The notes beneath the pieces were generated by a model. That model did no database searches. It was given only the letters and a program-made list of their open reading frames with translations, and was not told where the DNA came from. From Caenispirillum salinarum_A (GTDB lineage: Bacteria > Pseudomonadota > Alphaproteobacteria > Rhodospirillales > Rhodospirillaceae): a DNA stretch of 64,000 nt. The stretch is from contig NZ_CP085224.1 of the NCBI RefSeq assembly GCF_044803115.1, positions 868,001 to 932,000 of the forward strand, given 5' to 3'. Shown here in pieces: positions 41,610-50,277 of the stretch. Position numbers and translations under genes: made by a program. How positions within the stretch are numbered: the first letter of the stretch is position 1; each line of letters begins with the position of its first letter.

Positions 41610-42521
41610 ATGACCAAGACCGCGACGCTCAGCCTGGGGCCGCTGCTCTACAACTGGCCGGCAGAGCGCCGCCGCGCCTTCTATGCCGGCCTTGCCGCCG
41701 ACGGGCCGTTCCAGACCGTGGTGCTGGGGGAGACCGTGTGCTCCAAGCGCGAGCCGCTGGTGGCCGACGCCATGGCGGATGCGGCCCAGGCGCTGGAAGC
41801 GGCCGGGCGGACGGTGGTCCTTGCGACCCTGGCCCTGGCGGTGACGCCCGGCGAGACGGCGGCGCTGGAGGGCGTGGCGGCGGCCGCCGCCGACGGTGCG
41901 CTGGTGGAGGCCAATGATGCCGGCGCGCTCGGCCTGCTGGCGGACCGGCCGCACCACATCGGCCCCATGGTGAACGTCTACAACGAGGGCACCCTGCGGG
42001 TTCTGGCGGCGCGCGGGGCGACCTGCGTCACCCTGCCGTGGGAACTGCCGCGCGAGTCGGTCTACGCTCTGGCGACGGAGGCGCGGCGGCTGGGCATGGA
42101 CTGCGCCGTGACGGTCTTCGGCCGGGCCCCTCTCGCCATCTCGGCGCGCTGCTATCATGCCCGCGCCCACGGACTGTCCAAGGACGGCTGCCGCTACGTC
42201 TGCGGCGAGGACCCGGAGGGCATGGCGGTGGAAACCCTGGACGGCGCCGACTTCCTGACCGTCAACGGCACGCAGACCCAGGCGCACGCCGTTACGGTGC
42301 TCGCGCGCGAGGTGCCGGACCTGATGGCTGCGGGGGTGAGCGTCCTGCGCATCTCGCCGCTGGACATGGACATGGCCGCCGTCGGCCACGTCTATGCCGA
42401 GCTTGCGGCCGGGCGCCTGTCGGGCACGGCGGCCGAGGATCGCCTTCTGGACATGCTGGACGGCCGCCCCGCCGCCAACGGGTTCCTCAACGGCGGCGAC
42501 GGAGCGGCCTGGGTGGCTTGA
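41610..42521 (+). CDS. ubiV: UbiV, partner of UbiU
   Basis: This 303-residue U32-family protein has a cluster cysteine in LGETVCSKREP near residue 44 and three more in SARCYHARAHGLSKDGCRYV and CGEDPEG. SLGPLLYNWPAERRRAFYAG and HIGPMVNVYNEGTLRVLAARG are typical UbiV blocks. It follows ubiU by 25 bp with GGGAGGAA before its ATG. The unit implies quinone synthesis under anoxia, consistent with the FNR-controlled regulators that follow. Confidence 0.94.
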   Translation: MTKTATLSLGPLLYNWPAERRRAFYAGLAADGPFQTVVLGETVCSKREPLVADAMADAAQALEAAGRTVVLATLALAVTPGETAALEGVAAAAADGALVEANDAGALGLLADRPHHIGPMVNVYNEGTLRVLAARGATCVTLPWELPRESVYALATEARRLGMDCAVTVFGRAPLAISARCYHARAHGLSKDGCRYVCGEDPEGMAVETLDGADFLTVNGTQTQAHAVTVLAREVPDLMAAGVSVLRISPLDMDMAAVGHVYAELAAGRLSGTAAEDRLLDMLDGRPAANGFLNGGDGAAWVA

Positions 42522-42555
42522 CCGAAAAAAAAGGTGGGGCGGGCGCGGCCGGGGT

Positions 42556-42993
42556 CTAAGCCGTCCCCGCCCCCGAGTGAACGACGGCCGTGCGCTCTGC
42601 GGTGTCGCGCAGGGACACGGCGAACTTGCGCAGCGACAGGGGCTTGTCCAGCACCGCGTCGGCTCCGGCGGCCCTCCATATGTGCGACGGCGTCGGGTCG
42701 CGGACCGGGTCGCGCAGCAGGATGACCGGCACGCGCGCCAGCCGGGCCTCGCGGCGCATGGCCGTCAGCAGCGCCAGGCCGTCCATCTGGTCCATGCAGG
42801 CATCGGCGATGACCAGGCCCGCCGGCGTCTCGACCAGGGTGTCGAGCGCGCAGGTGCCGCAGCAGGCCTCGTCGATACCCGCCGGCATGGCAAGGGTGCC
42901 CACCAGCGTGTTCAGCAGGCGCCGCAGCCCCGGGCTGCCGTTGGCGATCAGGACGCGGTGATCGGTCAGATGGGGGGTAATCCTCGTGGGCAT
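42556..42993 (-). CDS. Stand-alone receiver-like protein with degenerate acidic pocket
   Basis: The 145-residue CheY-like fold keeps the phospho-acceptor Asp64 (LVIADACMDQMDGL) and the Lys117-Pro pair (AVLDKPLSLRKF). The usual paired acidic residues after the first strand are missing: VLIANGSPGLRRLL instead of the VDDxP pattern. Such changes usually weaken Mg2+ binding, so phosphorylation may not occur. Four cysteines (ACCGTC and others) are unusual. It converges on ubiV and diverges from the Crp/Fnr genes. A redox or protein-protein switch is conceivable but speculative. Confidence 0.75.
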   Translation of the reverse strand: MPTRITPHLTDHRVLIANGSPGLRRLLNTLVGTLAMPAGIDEACCGTCALDTLVETPAGLVIADACMDQMDGLALLTAMRREARLARVPVILLRDPVRDPTPSHIWRAAGADAVLDKPLSLRKFAVSLRDTAERTAVVHSGAGTA

Positions 42994-43085
42994 GGTGTGG
43001 CCTCCCGGTGTTTTATGGTTATACCCTTCGATCAGACGGCATCCGGGGCAAACCCGCCTTGACGATTGCGAAAAACCTGACTTCC

Positions 43086-43099
43086 TTGATCGGGATCAA
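43086..43099. promoter_or_regulatory. Perfect FNR box TTGAT-N4-ATCAA
   Basis: TTGATCGGGATCAA matches the FNR/FnrL consensus in all ten palindrome positions. It is 69 bases upstream of the first Crp/Fnr regulator start (43168) and about 93 bases from the divergent receiver gene. Either an FNR encoded elsewhere or one of the adjacent proteins could bind it. Confidence 0.75.
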
Positions 43100-43167
43100 G
43101 CGCCTTGGCGGCAGCTTCTGGAACCATGGGCGGCAGTTCCGACCGTCATGGAGGGCCGCGCCGCGCC

Positions 43168-43839
43168 ATGCCCATCGACATCGCCTGCCTGTCCGACGCC
43201 GCCGTCGCCGCTGCCGCCCAGCGCCGGCTGGAGCCGTTGGGGCGCGTGCGACCGGTGGCCCGCGACGCCGTGCTGTGCCGGGCGGGCGATCCGGTGGACA
43301 CGCTGTTCATGGTGCGCAGCGGCCGCTACATCGGGCTGCTGCCGCTGGCCGGAGCCGACGGCCCTGTGCCGGTGGAGGAAGCGACCGCCGGCGCGGTGGT
43401 CGGCCTGGGCGACTGGCTGGCCGGCGCGCCCCACGCGGCGACGGTGATCGCGGTGGCGGCCGGCGAGGTGCTGGAGGTGCCGGCGGCGGTCCTGCGGGCG
43501 CGGGCGGCGGCGGAGCCGGACATGGCGCTGCTGCTGGTCGGGCTTCTGTCCAACGCCCTGCGCCGCTGCATCGCCGCCACCGACGCGCTGCGCCGGGGCG
43601 GCGTGCGGGAGCGCACGGTGGCCTATCTTCTGTCCCTGCCCGTGCAGCGCGCGCCCGACGGCGGCGGCGACTCGGTGCGCCTGCCCATGAGCAAGAAGCT
43701 GGTGGCGGCGCACCTGGGCATGACGCAGCAAAGCTTTTCCCGTGTGCTCAAGCGCCTGCGCGACGACGGCGTGGTGATCCAGGGCCGCCGCGTGACCATC
43801 GCCGACCGCGCCCGGCTGGCCGGGAGCGCCCTGCCATGA
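43168..43839 (+). CDS. Crp/Fnr-family transcriptional regulator 1
   Basis: The 223-residue protein has an N-terminal cyclic-nucleotide-type sensor barrel (about residues 20-120: VLCRAGDPVDTLFMVRSGRY, ATAGAVVGLGDWLAGAPHAA) and a C-terminal winged HTH (SKKLVAAHLGMTQQSFSRVL, KRLRDDGVVIQGRRVTIAD). It lacks the N-terminal cysteine cluster of FNR; Cys is present only in VLCRAG. So it may sense NO, haem, or another ligand (DNR-like), or nothing. The start is uncertain: ATG 43168 is preceded by GGAGGG at a wide 13-base spacing. It overlaps regulator 2 by 4 bases. Confidence 0.85.
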   Translation: MPIDIACLSDAAVAAAAQRRLEPLGRVRPVARDAVLCRAGDPVDTLFMVRSGRYIGLLPLAGADGPVPVEEATAGAVVGLGDWLAGAPHAATVIAVAAGEVLEVPAAVLRARAAAEPDMALLLVGLLSNALRRCIAATDALRRGGVRERTVAYLLSLPVQRAPDGGGDSVRLPMSKKLVAAHLGMTQQSFSRVLKRLRDDGVVIQGRRVTIADRARLAGSALP

Positions 43840-44552
43840 CGCCGCCGCTGCCCCTGACCGGTCCCGACACATCGGCTGTGGACGACCTTGTCGCCCGCCT
43901 GATGGCCGACGCGCCGGACATGTGCGTGCCGGCGGGCACGCTGTTGTTCGGCCAGGGAGACGAGGCCGACCGCGTTTTCCTGCTGCGCGAGGGCCGGGTG
44001 CGGCTGTTCGTCGGCGACGACGCCGGCGGGGCGGAGACGGTGCTGCACGTCTTCAAGACCGGCGACCTGTTCGGCCTGCCGGCGGTGGTGGGGCTGCAAC
44101 GCTATCCCGTGAACGCCGAGGCCCTGACGCCCTGCCGGCTGGCCGTCGCCCACCGCGGCGCGCTGCTGGCGCGGCTGGCGGCGCGGCCCGAGGAGGTGAC
44201 GGACCTGCTGGCGGCGCTGGGCCGGCGCTGGCGCGACATGACCGTGCGCCTGGCCGAGCAGAAGGCCTTGCAGCCGCCGCGGCGGGTGAAGGTCTTCCTG
44301 TGGCGCCAAGCCCTGGCGGCGGGCTACGCCCCCGGAACGGCGGGGCCGGTGGCCTTCCGCCTGCCAATGTCGCATGTGGTGGCGGCTGGAATGCTGGGGC
44401 TGGCGCCGGAAACCCTGTCGCGCATCTTCACCCGGCTGGTGGCCGACGGCATCCGCGTCCGCCGCCGCCGGGTGGAGATCGACGATCTGGCCGGCCTGCG
44501 CGCCGAGGTGGAGGGCGAGGCGGAGGGCGCATCGCCGCCTACTGCTGGGTGA
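43836..44552 (+). CDS. Crp/Fnr-family transcriptional regulator 2
   Basis: The 238-residue protein has a sensor barrel with FGQGDEADRVFLLREGRVRL and FKTGDLFGLPAVVGLQRYPV. A dimer helix LAALGRRWRDMTVRLAEQKA comes next, then the winged HTH MSHVVAAGMLGLAPETLSRI and FTRLVADGIRVRRRRVEI. No FNR-type cysteine cluster. It is translationally coupled (ATGA) to regulator 1, an unusual tandem that may work as a heterodimer or cascade; that is inference. Its 3' end overlaps the convergent CDC48 gene by 14 bases. Confidence 0.85.
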   Translation: MTPPLPLTGPDTSAVDDLVARLMADAPDMCVPAGTLLFGQGDEADRVFLLREGRVRLFVGDDAGGAETVLHVFKTGDLFGLPAVVGLQRYPVNAEALTPCRLAVAHRGALLARLAARPEEVTDLLAALGRRWRDMTVRLAEQKALQPPRRVKVFLWRQALAAGYAPGTAGPVAFRLPMSHVVAAGMLGLAPETLSRIFTRLVADGIRVRRRRVEIDDLAGLRAEVEGEAEGASPPTAG

Positions 44553-46821
44553 TGCCGAAGCCGATGGGCTGGCGGGTCGGCCCCTCCTGCTTCAGCGTGG
44601 CGCGCAGCTGTTCGTATTCCCGCTGCATTTCCGGCGTGACGGACGCCCGGGTCTCCTTCAGCGCCTGCTCGAAGTGCTCGGCGGCGACCTGGCTGGCATC
44701 CAGGCTGGTGCGCAGGGCCAGCAGGCCGGCGCGGCGCGTCAGGTCCGCCAGGTCCGCGCCGGTAAAGCCGTCGGTGCGTTCGGCCAGGGTGTCCAGCGAG
44801 ACGTCGCCGGCCAGCGGCATGTCCTTGGTGTGGATGCCCAGGATGTGCCGGCGGCCCTCCCGGTCGGGGACGGTGACGTAGATCAGCTCGTCGAAGCGGC
44901 CGGGACGCAGCAGCGCCGGGTCCAGCAGGTTGGGGCGGTTGGTGGCGCCCATGACGACCACGCCCTGCAACGCCTCCAGCCCGTCCATCTCCGACAGGAT
45001 GGTGTTGACCACGCGCTCGGTCACCGCCGGCTCGCCCAGGCCGCCGCCGCGGGCCGGGGCCAGGCTGTCGATCTCGTCGATGAAGATGACCGTCGGCGCC
45101 ACCAGCCGGGCGCGCTGGAACAGGCGGCTGACCTGCTGCTCGCTCTCGCCGTACCACTTGGACAGGAGGTCCGAGGACTTGGTGGCGATGAAGTTGGCGT
45201 TCGCCTCGCGCGCCACCGCCTTGGCCAGCAGGGTCTTGCCGGTGCCCGGCGGGCCGTAGAGCAGGAACCCCTTGGCCGGGCGGATGCCCATGCGGGCGAA
45301 GGCCTCGGGCGTCTTGAGCGGCAGTTCCACGCCCTCGCGCAGCTGGGTGCGGGCCTCGCCCAGGCCGCCGATATCCTCCCACCGCACGTCGGGGACCTGG
45401 ATCATGATCTCGCGCAGGGCGCTGGGCTGCAGGCGCTTCATGGCGTTGATGAAGTCGCGGTCCTCGACGATCAGCTTGTCCAGGGCTTCGGGCTTGATGC
45501 CGTCCTGCAGGTTCATTTCCGGCAGCAGGCGGCGCAGCGTTTCCATGGCGGCCTCGCGGCACAGCGCGGCCAGGTCGGCGCCCACGTAGCCGTAGGTGTG
45601 GCGCGCCAGTTCGTCCAGGTTCACGTCTCCCGCCAGCGGCATGCCGCGGCTGTGGATGGCCAGCACCTCGCGCCGGCCGGCCTGGTCGGGCACGCCGACC
45701 ACCACCTCGCGGTCGAAGCGGCCGGGGCGGCGCAGCGCCTCGTCGATGGCCTCGACCCGGTTGGTGGCGCCGATCACCACCACGTTCTGGCGCGGCTCCA
45801 GACCGTCCATGAGGGTGAGAAGCTGGGCGACGACGCGGCGTTCGGCCTCGTTGCTGACCGACGAGCGCTTGGGCGCGATGGAGTCCAGTTCGTCGATGAA
45901 GACGATGGCCGGCGCCTCGCTCTGCGCCTGCTGGAAGACGTCGCGCAGGCGCTGTTCGCTCTCGCCCTGGAACTTGCCCATGATCTCGGGACCGTTGATG
46001 AGGAAGAATTGCGCCTCCGCCTCGGCCGCCACGGCGCGGGCGATGAGCGTCTTACCCGTGCCCGGCGGCCCGTGCATGATGACGCCCTTGGGCGGCTGGA
46101 TGCCCAGGCGCTGGAACAGCTCCGGGTGCTTGAGCGGCAGTTCCACCATCTCGCGCACCTGATCGAGCACCGGACCGATGCCGCCCACGTCCTCGTAGGT
46201 GACTTCCGCCGGCCGGGCCTCCTTGGGCTCCACATATTGGGGCAGAAGCTCCACCTCGGTGTCGCTGGTGATCTCCACGATGCCCTTGGGCTGGGTGGAG
46301 ACGACGCTGAGGCGGATTTCCGCGAGCCCGTAGGCCTGGGCCTCGAACAGGCGTCGGAACGGATCTTCCGGAAAGCCGCCGTCGCGCTCCATGTCGGGCG
46401 TGCGGTGGTAGACGGAGGTGGACACCACGTCGCCCGCCACCAGCGGCCGCCGGTTGAAGGTGCGCGCCAGCGCATCGCCCGAACCCTGGAGCCGCAGGTT
46501 CTTCTGCGCCGGCGCCAGCACGACCCGGCGGGCCGGCTTGGGCTCGGCGCGGCGCAACTCCACCGTATCGCCGCTGCCGACGCCGGCGTTGGCCCGCTGC
46601 AACCCGTCCAGGCGGACGATGGGGATGCCTTCGTCGTCGGGGTAGGGCGGCACGGCGATGGCGGCGGTGGCGCGCTCGCCGGTGATCTCGATGGGATCGC
46701 CATGGCGGGCGCCGATTGCCTCCAGGATCTTGTGCGGCACGCGCGCGACGCCCTTGCCCACGTCGTCGGGGCGGGCGCGGGCGACCTGGACCGAGATGTC
46801 TCCGGGCTGCGTGGCGGCCAT
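44539..46821 (-). CDS. CDC48/p97-type double AAA+ ATPase
   Basis: The 760-residue protein has the complete Cdc48 layout. An N-terminal double-psi barrel/4-stranded region (1-200; VARARPDDVGKGVARVPHKI, RRPLVAGDVV) is followed by D1 with Walker A GPPGTGKT at 251-258 and FIDELDSIAP at 308. D2 has Walker A at 523-530 and FIDEIDSLAP at 580. Arg fingers (RRPGRFD, LRPGRFDE) are present. Cdc48 hexamers unfold proteins in archaea and eukaryotes; bacterial examples are scattered and poorly studied. It diverges from pcm across 133 bp, suggesting a protein-quality-control pairing. Confidence 0.94.
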   Translation of the reverse strand: MAATQPGDISVQVARARPDDVGKGVARVPHKILEAIGARHGDPIEITGERATAAIAVPPYPDDEGIPIVRLDGLQRANAGVGSGDTVELRRAEPKPARRVVLAPAQKNLRLQGSGDALARTFNRRPLVAGDVVSTSVYHRTPDMERDGGFPEDPFRRLFEAQAYGLAEIRLSVVSTQPKGIVEITSDTEVELLPQYVEPKEARPAEVTYEDVGGIGPVLDQVREMVELPLKHPELFQRLGIQPPKGVIMHGPPGTGKTLIARAVAAEAEAQFFLINGPEIMGKFQGESEQRLRDVFQQAQSEAPAIVFIDELDSIAPKRSSVSNEAERRVVAQLLTLMDGLEPRQNVVVIGATNRVEAIDEALRRPGRFDREVVVGVPDQAGRREVLAIHSRGMPLAGDVNLDELARHTYGYVGADLAALCREAAMETLRRLLPEMNLQDGIKPEALDKLIVEDRDFINAMKRLQPSALREIMIQVPDVRWEDIGGLGEARTQLREGVELPLKTPEAFARMGIRPAKGFLLYGPPGTGKTLLAKAVAREANANFIATKSSDLLSKWYGESEQQVSRLFQRARLVAPTVIFIDEIDSLAPARGGGLGEPAVTERVVNTILSEMDGLEALQGVVVMGATNRPNLLDPALLRPGRFDELIYVTVPDREGRRHILGIHTKDMPLAGDVSLDTLAERTDGFTGADLADLTRRAGLLALRTSLDASQVAAEHFEQALKETRASVTPEMQREYEQLRATLKQEGPTRQPIGFGITQQ

Positions 46822-46954
46822 GTGTGCTCTCCCTGCGAATGATCGGCTGAAATCTGCCGTAACAACGGGAGGGAGGGGCCGGCGTTCACGCTTCAACGGG
46901 GGCTTCGCCACGAGCGTTCTATTCCACGGACGTTTCAAAAACGGAGGGATCAGC

Positions 46955-47614
46955 ATGGATGACGCCGCCACCAAGCGCCGGGCAATGGTGGAAAGGCAGA
47001 TCGCCGCCCGCGGGGTCGCCGACCGGGCGGTGCTGGACGCCATGGAGGCCGTCCCGCGCGAGGCTTTCGTGCCCGACCACCTTCAGGAACTGGCTTACGA
47101 CGACACGCCCCTGCCTATCGGCCAGGGCCAGACCATCAGCCAGCCCTACATCGTCGCCCGCATGGCCGAGGCCCTGGACCTGGGCGACCATGCCGAGCGG
47201 GTGCTGGAGGTGGGCGCGGGGTGCGGCTACGCCGCCGCCGTCCTGTCGCGCATCGCCCGGGAGGTGGTGACCATCGAACGGGTCGAACGCCTGGCCGACC
47301 TGGCGCGGGAAAACCTGAAGCGGGCCGGCATCACCAACGTCACGGTCATCTGCGGCGACGGCACGCGGGGCTGTCCCGACCACGCGCCGTTTGACGGCAT
47401 CACCGTCGCCGCCGGCGGCCCGGCGGTGCCGAAATCGCTGCGGGAGCAGTTGAAGGTGGGCGGCCGGCTGGTGATCCCCGTCGGCTCGGCGCGGCGGCTC
47501 CAGACGCTCAAGCGCATCACCCGCACCCCCGATGACGACTTCGTGGAGGAAAACCTGGGCGGTGTCCAGTTCGTGCCCCTGCTGGGCGAGGAAGGGTGGG
47601 CGGACGAGGACTGA
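46955..47614 (+). CDS. pcm: Protein-L-isoaspartate O-methyltransferase
   Basis: This 219-residue SAM enzyme repairs isoaspartyl residues in aged proteins. It has MVERQIAARGVADRAVLDAM, VPREAFVPDHLQELAYDDTP, the substrate loop PIGQGQTISQPYIVARMAEA and SAM motif I VLEVGAGCGYAAAVLSRIA. Later conserved GDGTRGCPDHAPFDGITVAA. Start ATG 46955 has GGAGGG upstream. Length is typical for the family (208-230). Confidence 0.95.
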   Translation: MDDAATKRRAMVERQIAARGVADRAVLDAMEAVPREAFVPDHLQELAYDDTPLPIGQGQTISQPYIVARMAEALDLGDHAERVLEVGAGCGYAAAVLSRIAREVVTIERVERLADLARENLKRAGITNVTVICGDGTRGCPDHAPFDGITVAAGGPAVPKSLREQLKVGGRLVIPVGSARRLQTLKRITRTPDDDFVEENLGGVQFVPLLGEEGWADED

Positions 47615-47631
47615 CGCATCCTTCCGGCCAC

Positions 47632-47665
47632 AAAAAAGGGCGCGGCTTCCCCGGAAACCGCGCCC
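47632..47665. terminator. Intrinsic terminator between pcm and cbbR
   Basis: The arms GGGCGCGG (47638-47645) and CCGCGCCC (47658-47665), with partial pairing in the TTCCCCGGAA centre, are preceded by AAAAAA on the + strand. It acts best on the minus strand (cbbR transcript) and also follows the convergent pcm stop. Confidence 0.65.
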
Positions 47666-47830
47666 TGAGTTTCGGCTGCCTTTGGCGGGCGCTCCCGCCG
47701 GTGTCCGCGCCGCCCGAGGACAGGGTGGTTCAGCGGCGCGAGATGGAGGAAAGCGCGAACAGGAACACTCTACGGACCGGCCCCGCATAAGCGGAAATCG
47801 GAAACGCTGCGGCCTGGAATAAGCTTCAGC

Positions 47831-48775
47831 TTATGCCTTGGCTGTCCGCCGGCCCGTCGGCGCCGGATGCACGGCGTCATCGATCAGGCGCTCGCCGTTG
47901 TCCTTCATGAAGCCGACGAAGGCATCCGCGATGGGCAGCAGGCGCTTGCCCTCGCGCCAGACCACATGCCATTGCCGCTCCACCGGCGTGTCCTCCATGT
48001 CCAGCACCACCAGCCGGCCGACGGAAACCTCCAGGCCGATGGTGTGAACCGACAGAAAGCTGACCCCCATGCCCGCCATGACGGCCTGCTTGATGGTCTC
48101 GTTCGACGCCATCTCGATCAGCCGGCCGGGTGTGACGCCATGCTCGGCCAGCAGGCGCTCCATCAGCGCGCGGGTGCCTGACCCCTGCTCGCGGACCAGC
48201 AGCGTCTCGCCGTCCAGCGCCGACAGCCTCGCGCGCTTGCGGGCGAGCGGGTGCGTGGGTGCGGCGATGACGGCGTGGGGGTGGGCCGCGAACACCACGT
48301 CGTTGACCGTCATGTCCGTCGGCGGCCGCCCCATGAGCGCCAGGTCGACCCGGTTTTCCGCCAGGTCGGCCAGGATCTGGCGGCGGTTGGCGACCTGAAG
48401 GCTGACATCCACCCCCGGATAGCCCGCCGTGAAGGCCGACAGCAGCGACGGCGCGAAGTATTTCGCCGTCGACACGACGCCGATGCGGAACCCTCCCGCC
48501 CGCTGCCCGCGCATGGCGGCCATGGCCTCTTCGGCGTCCGCCACCGCGCCCAGGATGGCGCGGGCGTGGTCCAGCAGGGTCGTGCCGGCGTCGGTCAGGT
48601 AGAGCACGCGGCCCACCTGCTCGAACAGCGGCAGGCCCGCGAGACCCTCCAACTGCTTGACCTGCATGGAGACGGCGGGCTGCGTCAGGTGCAGCTCCCG
48701 CGCCGCCTTGGAGAAGCTCAGGTGCCGCGCGACGGCGTCGAACACCTGCATCTGGCGCAGCGTGGCGTGGCGCAT
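47831..48775 (-). CDS. cbbR: CbbR, LysR-type regulator of the Calvin cycle operon
   Basis: The 314-residue protein has an N-terminal HTH (MRHATLRQMQVFDAVARHLS, LHLTQPAVSMQVKQLEGLAG). The effector domain has FRIGVVSTAKYFAPSLLSAF, VANRRQILADLAENRVDLAL, MGRPPTD and ETIKQAVMAGMGVSFLS, which fit CbbR. It diverges from cbbF, the classic arrangement. ATG 48775 has GGAGG upstream; the frame extends upstream without a better start. CbbR proteins sense metabolites such as RuBP or NADPH. Confidence 0.9.
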   Translation of the reverse strand: MRHATLRQMQVFDAVARHLSFSKAARELHLTQPAVSMQVKQLEGLAGLPLFEQVGRVLYLTDAGTTLLDHARAILGAVADAEEAMAAMRGQRAGGFRIGVVSTAKYFAPSLLSAFTAGYPGVDVSLQVANRRQILADLAENRVDLALMGRPPTDMTVNDVVFAAHPHAVIAAPTHPLARKRARLSALDGETLLVREQGSGTRALMERLLAEHGVTPGRLIEMASNETIKQAVMAGMGVSFLSVHTIGLEVSVGRLVVLDMEDTPVERQWHVVWREGKRLLPIADAFVGFMKDNGERLIDDAVHPAPTGRRTAKA

Positions 48776-48799
48776 GGGCGGGTCCTCCGGATGCCTCGG

Positions 48800-48860
48800 G
48801 CATAAGTTATCATATATACCAGGGGCGAGAAGTTCCGATTTCACCTTATTTCAGCATCCC
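48800..48860 (+). promoter_or_regulatory. AT-rich cbbR-cbbF control region
   Basis: The 223-bp divergent gap contains one AT-rich island with overlapping T-N11-A type elements around ATAAGTTATCATATATACC, as expected for a LysR operator, plus candidate -10 hexamers such as TATATA. No precise CbbR box can be claimed. Confidence 0.35.
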
Positions 48861-48998
48861 GTCATGCTGCCTTCCTGAGACGTGCCCAGCCAACGAGGCG
48901 CGTCCGCTTCCACACCGATGGCGATGTCCTGGCGCGTCTGGCGCATGGCGTCGTCCCCGCCGACGCCGCCTGACAGCGGCCAGGGAAGGGAACACACC

Positions 48999-50111
48999 AT
49001 GATCCGCACCGACCAGACCACCCTCGCGCAGTACCTGATCGAGACCTGCCGCGACCCCGACCATCACGCCGACGAGACGCTGATGACCCTGCTCATCGAC
49101 GTGGCGCGGGCCTGCAAGGCCATTTCCAAGGGGGTGGCCATGGGGGCGCTCGGGGGTGCGCACGGCAAGGCCGACACCATGAACGTGCAGGGCGAGGACC
49201 AGGCGAAGCTCGACATCCTGACCGACGAGGTCTTCCGCAAGCGCACCGAGTTCAACGGCTGCGTCCGCGCCGTGGCGTCGGAGGAACTGGAGGACCTCTG
49301 TCCGGTGCCCGAGGGCTACCCGCGCGGGCCGTACCTGCTGGTCTACGACCCGCTGGACGGCAGCTCCAACATCGACATCAACGTCTCCGTCGGCAGCATC
49401 TTTTCGGTGCTGAAGGCGCCCGGCCCCGCCGACAAGCCGGTGGAGGAAGCGGATTTTCTCCAGCCGGGCACGGACCAGGTGGCGGCGGGGTATGCCATCT
49501 ACGGCCCCTCGACCATGCTGGTGCTGACGCTGGGGAAGGGCGTGGTCGGCTTCACGCTCGACCCCATGATGGGCGACTTCGTGCTGACCCACCCGGAGAT
49601 GCGGGTGGCGCGCAGCACGTCGGAATTCGCCATCAACGCATCCAACGGCCGCTACTGGGAAGACCCGGTGAAGGCCTATGTGGAGGAACTGATCCGGGGT
49701 GCGAGCGGCCCGCGCGGGCGCGACTTCAACATGCGGTGGATCGCCAGCATGGTCGCCGACATGCACCGCATCCTCATGCGCGGCGGCATCTACCTCTATC
49801 CCTTCGACACCAAGGTGCCCGGCCGGGCGGGGCGGCTGCGGCTGCTGTACGAGGCCAACCCCTGCGCCATGCTCATGGAGCAGGCGGGCGGCGCGTGCTC
49901 CACCGGGCGGGAGCGGATGCTGACCGTCCAGCCGACGGAACTCCACCAGCGCATCCCGCTGATCTTCGGCTGCGCGGAGGAAGTGGCGCACGTGGAGGCC
50001 CTGCACGCGGCGCACGCTGAGGCCGGCGCCGGCCAGATGTTCGAGACGCCGCTGTTCAACAGCCGCTCTTTGTTCCGCGACATCCCCGCCGCGCCCGCTG
50101 GGCGCGTCTGA
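48999..50111 (+). CDS. cbbF: Fructose-1,6-bisphosphatase, class I
   Basis: This 370-residue enzyme hydrolyses fructose-1,6- (and possibly sedoheptulose-1,7-) bisphosphate in the Calvin cycle. Metal site YDPLDGSSNIDINVSVGSIF is intact, preceded by NVQGEDQAKLDILTDEVF and the catalytic EE pair in VASEELEDL. Substrate-site segments GGIYLYPFDTK and RLRLLYEANPCAMLMEQAG are present. Start ATG 48999 has GGAAGGG 9 bases upstream. First gene of the cbbF-P-A-T cluster, opposite cbbR. Confidence 0.95.
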   Translation: MIRTDQTTLAQYLIETCRDPDHHADETLMTLLIDVARACKAISKGVAMGALGGAHGKADTMNVQGEDQAKLDILTDEVFRKRTEFNGCVRAVASEELEDLCPVPEGYPRGPYLLVYDPLDGSSNIDINVSVGSIFSVLKAPGPADKPVEEADFLQPGTDQVAAGYAIYGPSTMLVLTLGKGVVGFTLDPMMGDFVLTHPEMRVARSTSEFAINASNGRYWEDPVKAYVEELIRGASGPRGRDFNMRWIASMVADMHRILMRGGIYLYPFDTKVPGRAGRLRLLYEANPCAMLMEQAGGACSTGRERMLTVQPTELHQRIPLIFGCAEEVAHVEALHAAHAEAGAGQMFETPLFNSRSLFRDIPAAPAGRV

Positions 50112-50139
50112 TGCGCGACGACGATTGGCATCGTCACTG

Positions 50140-50171
50140 CTGCGTTCAATCGGCACGCAGCCTCACGCGCC
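50140..50171 (-). repeat. Dispersed repeat copy between cbbF and cbbP
   Basis: The reverse complement (GGCGCGTGAGGCTGCGTGCC, then a further 12 bases) matches 51343-51374 in 30 of 32 positions, but in the opposite orientation. The following GGGCGCGGCGGCCGG extends similarity to the fhs-metF copy weakly. Confidence 0.65.
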
Positions 50172-50277
50172 ATTGGGCGCGGCGGCCGGTCGGCCTTGCC
50201 GGGCGACAACTTCTTCGTTGTCGGCGTCGCCCGGAGGGAGTCTGGCTCCAACGACAAGACACAAGGGAAACGTCCCC

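Noticed and set aside
43105..43839. Upstream start of Crp/Fnr regulator 1 at 43105
   Set aside because: It is a TTG codon overlapping the region just after the FNR box, without a ribosome site; the added residues are low-complexity.
48842..48973. Short + strand frame before cbbF (ends RFHTDGDVLARLAHG)
   Set aside because: Reads somewhat like protein but has no start codon or ribosome site and lies in the regulatory gap.
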